A stretch of 64,000 nt of DNA from Dacryopinax spathularia. Its lineage: Eukaryota; Basidiomycota; Dacrymycetes; Dacrymycetales; Dacrymycetaceae. The DNA lies in the NCBI GenBank assembly GCA_037974965.1, contig JBBPFI010000006.1, positions 372,001 through 436,000 on the forward strand, written 5' to 3'. The notes beneath the pieces are model-generated. The model was not told the origin of the DNA, searched no databases, and saw nothing but the letters and a program-made list of their open reading frames with translations. The position numbers were made by a program, and so were the translations under genes. This document shows, piece by piece, positions 44,386 to 53,804 of this stretch (its first letter is position 1; the number at the start of each line of letters is the position of its first letter).

Positions 44386-45490
44386 AATTGTTTAGAACAC
44401 CTCGATTGACAAACGGATGGAATCTATCACCTTTTTCTGCCTTTCTTGGGCTCCGGTTATCTATCGATGTCTTGTATGATCCGTCATCCATTGATTCAGT
44501 CATCTTATATACCCATCCCAAGCTGATCAATCCTCAACCAAAAAGAAGCTCACGCGCCGTCGCATCAGCAACGGAGCACGTTATTCAGCGCTAATCATAC
44601 CGGCTGGGACGAAGTAGCGGTGCTGAATCACCGCACTCCACGTCCCAAAAGTGAGCATGGTACGGCGGGAGATACGTCGCGAGCACATAAAAGGCAGGAG
44701 GGTGTTGGGCCGGGTGTTTTCCAGCAGGACGGCGAAGCTTGACGGCGGACGCTAGCCGGTACCTCAGGCTGACGGTCCATGCAGACGCAGTGCAAGCCGT
44801 GAGTCCGCAGACATCTGTGATGAACGAAGCATGAGTTTTGCAGTCCATGCTGCACGGAAGATACCCACCGTCTAGACTGGAGACAGTGACAGGTGAAGAG
44901 GTGTGGGAGAGTTAACCGAGGCGAGGGAAGCGCAGCATGACTAGCCTTGACCGATCAAGGGCAGCTGTACAGGACCTCCGTGATCTTTGTCCGAGCTTTT
45001 GCTGCGCACATCAGCGGTCGGGAGGGGTGTTCGGGCTATACGGCAGTGCGTGGTACGGTCCGTGGTTGGGTCGAAGGACACGTCGTAGGACGCTCGTGCT
45101 TTGCCGTACTACAGAACTCGTTGTGTTGCTGACAAAGTCGACGATGTGTCATCATGTTGAGACGTTGCGGACAAGACGAGGATTGAGTCATTATCCAGCG
45201 GGTAAGCGAGCCAGAGGAGAATCGAGAACTATAGTAGAAATCCAGTGCAGGATATTGCTATCAATGACGTCGAGGACCACTTCATGGTAGGTGGGCGCTC
45301 ACGGCTGCGCCCGATGCGATGCCCGTCTCCCCGGGAATCGGACAATCTTCGGCTCCGAGACTGAATAACCGGAGGACCCTGAGCGCCGATTTTTATCGCG
45401 AAATAACGGCGTGGGTCCGTTTGCAACCCGGACCACTGTCGACCCCGCTGTCTGTTCCCAGCCGTTTCCCACGATATCGCCCACCGTAAC
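44386..45490. other. Divergent intergenic region
   Basis: This lies between the TPR-CHAT gene and the ZCCHC9-like gene. Minus-strand open frames near 44591-44855 do not splice in frame into the CHAT exon in the ways I tried. Nothing else was recognised. Confidence 0.4.
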
Positions 45491-46605
45491 ATGACACGAT
45501 ATACGAACTTGGGATACAAGAGGACCTATGTCGAGGCTTCGAAGCTGGACGACAACCCGGCCGCCGCCCCTTCGCCCGGGGAGGGCGCTAATGGGACCGG
45601 AGAGGAGCCAAAGAAGAAGAATACGCATCGGGCGGGGAAGAAGTGGACTATGAAGCGGAAGAGGGCGGCCGGGGAGGTCGACGAGAAGGATGAGGTCGGG
45701 GCTGGGGAGGAGGCCGATGGAGAGCGGCCTAAGAAGAAACGGAGGATCGGCGCCGGTGCTGGTGCCGAGGAGGATGCTACTACTGGTGACCAGGAGGGCA
45801 AGGAGAATCAAGAGAATGCTCCGGTGGACGGGGATCGTGCTCCTACTGGTCAGGATGGAGCTCCTACGGGACAGAAAACCAAAGCTTCCAAACCCAAAAA
45901 GAAATTCGAGCGTAACAAAGGTGCCAAAGGTCCGTTCCTCCCCAACCTGCTGTCTGCCCATCTTTCCTGACATGGTCTCCAGATGCCAAAGCCCGCGCCC
46001 TAGCCTCCGAACAACGCCGCCTCGCCCGCATAGCCGAACGTCAATCCCACACGATTTGTTTCGCCTGCCGCAAGCCCGGTCACTCCATCAAAGACTGCCC
46101 CTCCGCCGCCGCCTCCGCTCCAACAGAGGGCAAAGTCGCCCTGCGAGGAGAAGCGATCTGTTACCGCTGCGGCTCGACGCAACACACCCTCTCTCGATGT
46201 CGCAAGCCTGAGCTGCCGGGCGGTGAATTGCCCTACGCGAAGTGTTTTGTGTGTAACGGGACTGGACACTTGGCGGGCCAGTGTGAGCGGAACGAGAGGG
46301 GTGTGTATCCGAAAGGGGGGAAATGTAAGGTCTGCGGGGAGGTGACGCATTTGGCGAAGGATTGTCCGTTGAGGGCTGAGGGTGCGTGCTGAAATTCATT
46401 GCCCTTTCTGGATAAGACTGCTGACAAGATGGGATGTGTAGATGCGAAGGCTGATACGCTTGTTCTGGGCGTGGCTGGGGACGGCGGGGACGAAGACGAT
46501 TTCCACGTCCTGAAGCGCCGAAAAGCAGAGGTCGATAAGGAGTTCGCGGCGACCGCAAAGCCAGTGCCGGAGGTCAAGAAGCCCAAGAAGGTCGTCAAGT
46601 TCTAG
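45491..46605 (+). CDS. ZCCHC9-like zinc-knuckle protein
   Basis: Three exons (45491-45920, 45983-46381, 46442-46605) join in phase. The N-terminal 145 residues are lysine/glutamate-rich and likely nuclear or nucleolar. Four CCHC zinc knuckles follow in order: CFACRKPGHSIKDC, CYRCGSTQHTLSRC, CFVCNGTGHLAGQC and CKVCGEVTHLAKDC. The spacing and linkers (GELPYAKCFVCNGTGHL; RGVYPKGGKCKVCG) match the human ZCCHC9 family closely. ZCCHC9 is a nucleolar RNA-binding protein. A short acidic-then-basic tail (DDFHVLKRRKAEVDKEF, KKPKKVVKF) closes the protein. Role in ribosome biogenesis or RNA surveillance is inferred from the family. Confidence 0.9.
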
Positions 46606-46940
46606 CTTCTTCCTGATATGGATTGATGGGTAATGGGTTGACGGAGTCGTGGGTGAGAAGTTGACGGCGATTGATGGGTGAGGGGTTGACGACCGTCGCT
46701 GATGGGCGACGGGCTGAAGCATGAACCAGGAGGGTCGATGAGGTTCATGCTTGGATATCCTTCGTTATTCGTATGATACCACTGTACTTCTATGCATACA
46801 CTGCAGGTCTCCTGCCTAATCCACTTCCATCTCCCTACATCGCGCTCCCCCCAGCTCCCGCAGCTCATCCTCCTGCTCCCTCACCCACTTATCAACCGCC
46901 CGCCTCCTCGCGCCCTGATAGTCGGACGGGGACGGGTCGA
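46606..46940. other. Convergent 3' intergenic region
   Basis: The 3' flanks of the ZCCHC9-like gene and the pterin-dehydratase-like gene meet here. Short GATGGGTGA-type near-repeats occur at 46620-46710. No gene. Confidence 0.4.
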
Positions 46941-49132
46941 TCAATAAACCCGCTTAATCACCTCCCTCACCTCCCTCACATTCCTATACGGACACCTCCT
47001 CAACCAATGATTCCCACCACAATTCGGGCACGGACTCGGCGGTCCCAACAACTTCCGACCCATCTCATCCACCGGGATCATCGAGATGGGGTTTTCCCGT
47101 ATGGGGACAAACTCGCGCTGCGTAGGGACGAGGCATCGATGAAGATATTTCACCACCGTCGGCGTGAGCGGTACTTCCGGTACCTCTGAGCTGGAAGAGC
47201 TTGAGGAGAGGGAGAGAAGAGGATCTTCGGCGGGTAAAGGGAGGGGATCGGAGATCTGCTCGAGCAGGTAGGCGAACCGGACGTCGTGCATCGTTATCCC
47301 CTGCGCTTTTTGAGGGGGGGTGTCGAATGATAGGGCGCTGTGGGTGTGGGTGCGAATGTAGACTGATTTGGAGAAGATTGCTAGGACGGGGTGGTGCTGT
47401 GCGCAAAGAATCATTGATCAGTATCTTCTCTCTGCATCCAAATGAAGGAAGAGGAGTGCGGGAACAGAAGGGAAGAGGTAGAGCGGGGGAAGATGGGAGA
47501 AGAAAGATTGAAGATAGAAGAAGGAAGAAGAGAAACGGAACGTACGTCCTCTTCCTCAACCAACTGCAACACCTTCCCCGCCCACCTCACCGCGTCCCCC
47601 GCCCCCGAGAACTTAAACCTCCTCAACAACGCATGCGCAAACACGCCCTTCTCCATCTCCGGCTGGCCCGGCAAGGCCGTCTTGGGCAGTTCGGCCGGTG
47701 CGAGCTTGTTGAGTGCGCGGCGGACGTAGGCGATGCTCCATCCTCTTGCGTAGAGCGGGCGGAGGTAGGTGTCCAGCTCGGCTTGATTTACAAGGGGCGC
47801 TGGCCCCGGGGCAGGCTTGGGCGGGACAGCGGGAAGAGGGAGGGAGGCTAATAGGGCTCTGATGGAGGACGGGAGGACAAGCTCCGGGTTAGCAGCAAGT
47901 CGTTCTTGCGCTTTGATGGTTGGCAGCGGCGCGGTGGGGTTGATGCCTAACAAGTCGTCGAGGGCTTGGCGGGCCGTGTCGATAGCTGTTACGCCTGCTT
48001 GAGGCGGCTTAGTGGCACGGTACTCGAGGTGTTGGGCGGCGATGGCGGCTGCTTCGGCTTTGAAGTGGGCGCGCCATTCGTCGGCTGTCATTTGTGTCTC
48101 TGGAGGAGGGGCAGAGGGAGGAGATGGGTCGGGGTGAGAGGGATCTTCTGCGAACGTTGGAGGCGCGGACTCTTCTGCGAAGATTGGAGGCGGTGGTTCT
48201 TCTGCGATTGTCGGAGGTGGGTGTTCTGCGACCGTTGGAGGAGGATGAGGTTCTGCGAACGTTGGAGGAGGAGGCTCTTTTGCGAACGTTGGAGGTTCTT
48301 GTTCTTCTGAGAAGGTTGGAAAAGGCGGTGGTTCTGTTCCGAACGTTGGAGGTGGTTGTTCTTCTGCAAAGGTGGGAGGAGATGATTCTTCGGTCACTTG
48401 GGAGGGAGCACGGAAGACCATCCCCAGATCCTGCGTTGAGGGAGGGACGACCCTTGCCTGATCATGCATCTCTGCAGAGAAAGCGTCGCTGCTCTCCTGC
48501 ACCTCGTCTCGCTGCCCTCGTAGCCAGTCCAGGCCTAAGGGTGGCCAGTTAACCGGTACGTTCGGCGGCGGGATCTCGATCCTCTCCGCTAACGGTTTCC
48601 TCTCCAGCGGCGGCTCCTCCGGCAGTTCCGGCGACTTGAAGACACGGAAAGCGAGCGGAGCGTCGGAGTACGGATCCCAGGGGTCACCGTCGAACAGGTC
48701 TTTCAGGGCGGAAGCACGAGCGTCCCAGAACCGCTGGACGAGGAGGGCTTCTTCTTTTATGACTTGTTCTTCTTCTGGAGTCAGGGGTCTGCGGGCGGAG
48801 GAGGAGGAGGAGGAGGAGGAGGAGGATGGTCGGTCCGAGGAGTGGGAGGAAGGGGTGAAGAATGAGAGGAGGGCATCGAGGTGACCGGCTGGCGGTCGGT
48901 TGCGGAAGTCGTCTTCATCTTGCTGTTTAGATTGCTGCTCGTGCTCCTTGTCCTCCTCGGGAGACTTCTCTGGTTGTGGTGATGGATTCTCGGTGCTCGA
49001 TGTATGCGCACTTCGTGTCCGCTTTGATGTGTGTATGCGTCGTGTTCGGTGCGGACGTGAAATTGCAGCTCGTGTTGGACAGCATGATGCCGATGCCCGT
49101 CGGGCAAGGGCGAAGGTAGCACGAAGGCTCAT
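46941..49132 (-). CDS. Mitochondrial pterin-dehydratase (PCD/DCoH)-like protein with zinc knuckle
   Basis: Two exons (49132-47546 and 47396-46941) encode 680 residues. The N-terminus (MSLRATFALARRASASCCPT, then many Arg/Ser) looks like a mitochondrial presequence. A Ser-rich stretch and a Pro-rich array of about ten short units of the form PPPTFAEE fill the middle. A PCD-like domain spans the intron: GVFAHALLRRFKFSGAGDAV, LQLVEEEDHHPVLAIFSKSV, YIRTHTHS, then GITMHDVRFAYLLEQ; the HHP pair and later His match the family's active-site pattern. The C-terminus carries CPNCGGNHWLRRC, a CX2CX3HX4C zinc knuckle. PCD enzymes dehydrate carbinolamine pterins, and DCoH also acts as a dimerisation cofactor. 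This size and layout are unusual for the family, so function is open. Confidence 0.8.
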
Positions 49133-49634
49133 ATCATCCCTTCAGCGCGTTATAATCCCAACAGCGACAGCAAAGTAAAGCACAGACGGCACCGAGCCGT
49201 GTAATATCGTATCGTAAGTCGAGTCGAGCAGCACTTACCAAACCACAACCGAATTCGGACAACGACGAGCACACACACTCAACGAAATGCCTCCGCCCAA
49301 AAAGGACCCTGAGAAGCACAACCCTGAGAACAACGGCGAATTTCGTCCCTGGGCCGCCATAGCCCGACATCGCCGCACACACGCAGATACACGCCGGTAC
49401 CGCATTCCTTTTCTCTCGGCTCCTCGATACCGACGCTGCTAGGCACGCGTATCATTGACTTCGATTCCTCTGCGTCTACCGGGAGCGGTGAGGAGATAAA
49501 GGCAGTGTGCAAGTCGAGGTGGTCATATAGCTCGCTTTGCTTGGACGTCCCACTTGCGCGTGCAGTGGTGTTGTGGTTTCTCTTCTCGTCTTTTGTCTTT
49601 TTTGGGTCTTTTGTGAAGCAAGTTCGACGCAAAC
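49133..49634. promoter_or_regulatory. Divergent promoter region
   Basis: About 500 bp between the PCD-like gene and the mevalonate decarboxylase gene. Pyrimidine-rich DNA lies just upstream of 49635. No motif was securely identified. Confidence 0.35.
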
Positions 49635-51005
49635 ATGTCTGAAACCACCATGACCGAGTCCGATTTCTGGCAAGCAACAGTAACGACCCCTGTGAACATC
49701 GCCGTCATCAAGTACGCCCTCCGCTCTCCTTCCCCCGTTACAACACCCACTGACCCGCGGCGAACACAGATACTGGGGCAAACGCAACGTCCCCCTCAAC
49801 TTACCCACCAACTCCTCCCTCAGCGTAACACTTCACCAAGACCAACTCTGCACCACCACGACCGCTCAGTGCTCGCCCAAGTTTGACCGGGACAGACTTT
49901 GGTTGAATGGGAAAGAGGAGGAGATCAAGCCTGGCGGGAGGACAGACACGTGTATCCAGGAGATGAAGAAGCTGCGAAAGCAGTTTGAGCAGAACAGTGA
50001 GGGCAAGCATGAGGTGCGTCCCTGGCTTCTCTTCATCGCGGTCATACGGCAGAGAAGCTGATGAGAGGGCAGGCATCGAGCTGGCACGTCCATATTTGCT
50101 CATTCAACAACTTCCCCACTGCTGCTGGGCTCGCTTCCTCCGCCTCGGGGTACGCCGCGCTAGTCCACTCGCTGGCAACAGTCTACCGCTTGCCGTACAC
50201 CTCCACCGAGCTCTCCCTCATCGCCCGCCAAGGCTCTGGCTCTGCGTGCCGCTCGCTTTTCGGCGGGTTCGTAGCCTGGGACATGGGCGAAGCCGCGGAC
50301 GGAAGCGACAGTAAAGCGCGCCAAGTGGCCAGCGAAGACCACTGGGACGACATAAACGCCGTGATCTGCATTGTCTCCGATGCGAAAAAAGGCACTTCCT
50401 CAACCTCGGGAATGCAGCGCACCGTCGAGACCTCCCCCCTGATCAAAGAACGTATCCGGATCGTACCCGAGCGGATGGAGGCGATGGAGCGCGCGATCGC
50501 CGCGCAGGACTTTGACGCGTTTGCCCAGCTGACGATGAAGGATTCGAACAATTTCCATGCTGTTTGCTTGGACACGAGTCCGCCGATCTTCTACATGAAC
50601 GACGTTTCCCGCGCCATCGTTGCGCTCGTGCACGAGTTCAACCGCGTCAGCATACTCCAAAAGCGCGGGCATCGAGCGGCGTACACGTTCGACGCAGGGC
50701 CGAACGCGGTGATATACTGCTTGAGGAGGAACGTGAAGGATATAGTGAACATGATCATGCGCTATTTCCCGCAGGAAGAGGCTTTCAAGGATACGTACAA
50801 GGTGTTCTATGCCAAGGACGTGCCGGGGCAGATGCCTCTGCCGAAGGAGTTTAATGAGGGCGTGGCGAAGGTCTGGGAGGTCGGCGCGGTGAGGGGGATT
50901 ATCCATACGAAGGTGGGGCCGGGGCCGAGGGTGCTGGATGTGGAGAAGAGTCTGTTGACGCTGGATGGGGTGCCGAAGTCTTTGGCAGAGGAGAAGAAGG
51001 ATTAA
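49635..51005 (+). CDS. MVD1: Diphosphomevalonate decarboxylase (Mvd1/Erg19)
   Basis: Three exons (49635-49711, 49770-50013, 50073-51005) encode 417 residues, normal for the family. The enzyme makes isopentenyl diphosphate from mevalonate diphosphate, the last mevalonate-pathway step feeding sterol and isoprenoid synthesis. Landmarks are TTPVNIAVIKYWGKRNVPLN, LPTNSSLSVTL, the GHMP ATP-binding segment NNFPTAAGLASSASGYAALV, GSGSACRSLFGGFVAWDMG and the C-terminal AYTFDAGPNAVIY. All characteristic residues, including the catalytic Asp in TFDAGPN, are present. It is cytosolic. Both introns are short and the first splits the codon for the Lys before YWGKRN. Identification is secure. Confidence 0.97.
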
Positions 51006-52205
51006 GTCTTTGGATAGGGCGGAGGGCATGATGAAGAGATATGAATAGATTGAATACCCATTTTTTGCTCTCCTGGCGGATGTTACTCTTACAGAGACTA
51101 TGCAACGCTACTGTCACAAGGTTTGCTTGCTTGCTTTCGCCGCCCGGTGCTATTGCCTGCAGTACGGATCCTCGCTCCTCGTGGGAGCAGCCCGCCCGTT
51201 GATGAAGGCAGTGCGAGACGTCATCCCCGCAAGTCCGGTCCAGTACGAACCTGACGCTCGCGAAGAGGCTCAGGTGCTAGCCGATCAAGCATCACAGATC
51301 TTCGTTGCGTTCAGCCTCATGTCTAACTCGCATCACCAGCGGTTCGTGAGTGTAAAGGCGACAAAGTGACAAAGCGATCTCTTCACCAACCCAATGTGAG
51401 CAAATCCACGGATCTTCTCTCTCAGATGAGCATCCGAGCCGGCCATGAAGCTCAGAAAGGGATATACATCATACGATCCCCTTCTCTGAATCCAGCCTCG
51501 GCCGAGCATCCCGGACTTCCGTACGAGTACGGGCGGCGGGTCAATGTTATTTTCTGCGCTCGTCACCATCAGGCATCACCAGCCCGCATCTGATTACTAT
51601 TCTGGGCCGTGTCCCGCGCCCCGAGTTCTGGAGACTTCTTTCGCTGGATCGTCACGTGCTTTATATAGAACGTCGTGCGCCGCAGAAACAAAGCCGGGAG
51701 ATCATGCTTTCTTGGGTGAAGAGGATGAATGGGATGGTGCGATTGTTTACAAGGTTGGTGGATGTGTTGACGACCCCGCACGGTCGTTATGCGCAACCGC
51801 CGGCCGGAGAGGTGCTGCCGACCGGCACGGGAAGGTTGTGACACGTCCGGCGCGAGTCAGAATTTAAACGGCGCAGGGGTCTTCTCGCCCACGTTCTTCG
51901 TCCGAAAATTCATCCGGGCGGTGTGATGGGCGCTGATCGGCTAAGACAGTGATTTAGGGCCGGCTCATCGCTCCAAGGCGTTTACACGGCACGGCACGGC
52001 GACTGACTGATAAGAACCATCCGCTGAGAGACACGACTCCGCCTCTCAGGTCTTGCCCATTTGCACGTCCTCGCTATCATTGTTTGCTCACACCACACAC
52101 CACACACACTCGCTCGTCGTCGACCATCACTACTTCGCTCGCTCTTATCCACCGCAAACGCATATCGCAGTAGCGCCCTCATCACCCCAGCGAAGTTGGC
52201 TAGCC
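51006..52205. other. Long intergenic/5' region upstream of antizyme
   Basis: About 1.2 kb lie between the decarboxylase and the antizyme start. No gene was recognised. The last 200 bp are pyrimidine-rich with ACACCACACACC-type runs and probably form promoter and 5' UTR. Confidence 0.4.
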
Positions 52206-53379
52206 ATGTCGATCAGTACCAATATAAATTCCAAACAACACTTTAGTATCTGCCCCACGTAAGCAATCCATCCCATCCCATCCACCCTTATTATGCGTCG
52301 TACTGACTTCGAAATGATAGCGACGCTGTTCGCGGCAGCGTCGGAGATGGGGCTCCTTCCTATGCAAGCGATACTACGCCCGCCGCACTCGCGGTAGCCA
52401 AGCTCGAGGGAGCCCCTGGCAACATCTACTATTACTCCACTACCTTCAGCGGAGGCCCGGGGGTACGTTCTCCATTCCCTTCCTTACCGCATATAGCGAG
52501 CGAGCCCACTGCCACTGGGGACCAGGCGGTCGGGTGCTCCTCCCCGCGCCTGCGCGTGCCTGCGGCCCTGGTGGCAGTCCTCGTTACGCCATGCTTCGTT
52601 ATGAGCGCTTGTAGCTGACATCCGTTATCTGTAGTGGCGTTTTTGACGCCCCCAAGGAGAAATGCCCGCCGGACATACGTTCCGGCGGGTCGTCTGGCTG
52701 TGTGACAGGCAGCCAGGCGTCGGCATATACCCGGGCATCGGCAGGCTCAGGACCAGGCCCGATCAACGCTTTCGGCCTGCCCTCCCCGCCATCGCCCTCC
52801 CCTCCCAGCTACTTCCCACCCCCCACCAAGGCACCGCTCAAGCATGCAGTGCCCGTACAGATCCCCAAGCCCCGCGCCGCGCCGCTCCCTTCGCCGCCTA
52901 AGACACCCAGCCCTGTGGCGACGCGCAACCCGCTTCAGAGCCGCTCTCAGGTGCTGGAGTTCCTCGCCAAGGTCTTTCCCCGCTCGGCGGTGTCACTCCT
53001 CCCGCATGCGAGGGGGGTGAATATCACGAGCTACATGGATGGCCAGCGTGGCGATTGGGACGGTGCAGTGCTCGCGCTCCCTGGAAAGGAGCGCGCTCTG
53101 TACGTCGACGGTGCAGGTGTGGAGAATGTGCACCTGAAGGAATGGTACGTTGCTTTCCCTCGACATGATACTGATGACTGACCCTGTTGCAGCGTCGTCG
53201 CCCTCCTTGAATTGGCCGACGAGCATCTTCAGTGCACCTCCCTCGTCATCGCTCTCCGCAAGTCTTCTCCCGATCTGGGTGAGGTCCTGCATGCGATGAT
53301 GTACGTCGGTGGGAGTATCATGACCCGTCCTCCGTTCCCTATTTCCGAAGATCACATCCTCGTCGGGATCGAGCTGTAG
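52206..53379 (+). CDS. OAZ1: Ornithine decarboxylase antizyme (+1 frameshift gene)
   Basis: Four exons (52206-52258, 52321-52462, 52635-53144, 53193-53379). ORF0 (exons 1-2 and the first codons of exon 3) ends TGG CGT TTT TGA at 52644-52646. The +1 frame entered at GAC (52645) runs to TAG at 53377-53379. The +1 product has a Pro-rich linker, then the antizyme fold: VLEFLAKVFPRSAVSLLP, DGAVLALPGKERALYVD, LKECVVALLELADEHLQCTS and the end DLGEVLHAMMYVGGSIM. Antizyme binds ornithine decarboxylase monomers, sends them to the proteasome and blocks polyamine uptake. Synthesis is switched on by polyamine-stimulated +1 frameshifting, which matches what is seen. ORF0 is only 68 codons. The acceptor of intron 2 lies six bases before the TTT slip codon. 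Confidence 0.94.
52641..52647 (+). promoter_or_regulatory. Programmed +1 ribosomal frameshift site
   Basis: TTT TGA C: the ORF0 stop TGA follows a TTT codon, and reading from the G (GAC) continues as antizyme. UUU-UGA shift sites are known in some antizyme genes. Position relative to the conserved domain leaves little doubt. Confidence 0.9.
52665..52689 (+). promoter_or_regulatory. Stem-loop downstream of the frameshift site
   Basis: CCCGCCGGA (52665-52673) pairs perfectly with TCCGGCGGG (52681-52689) around a 7-nt loop, 18 nt after the ORF0 stop. Its position suits a 3' frameshift stimulator; that role is inferred. Confidence 0.65.
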
Positions 53380-53804
53380 ATCTTAGATCTCACGCGAAAT
53401 AGGGCAAGGCGGGCATCCCTTCCATAGTAGCTGGTTTCCCATCATTAACTTGTTCATTATCTCTTTCTTGAATATATCGTTTCTATGCTTCCTACCTATC
53501 TACAGTATCTGCTAGCTCGGCCACACGTTCATACATCTACTCCGGAGAACAAAGCCGGAACGTGCGCAACCATTGTCCGTCGTCCCTGAACAGGCCAGCC
53601 AGTAGGGGACAAGTAGTTTTGCCTCGCGCGGCGCCTCATCCTCACCCGATTTGCTTGCCCAATAATGGCTCCGTCAAGCTTGACGTCAATCGCAAACCGG
53701 GCAACAACGACCTGAACACTCCTACGATCGACTTGAGTAGGACCGCTGAGTACTGGTTCATTACTGTCAGGCTTGTAGCGACCAGCAGCTGCAGGAGGAA
53801 GAAG
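53380..53804. other. Intergenic region
   Basis: Antizyme 3' flank and upstream region of the Mdm31/32-type gene. No gene or repeat was recognised. Confidence 0.4.
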
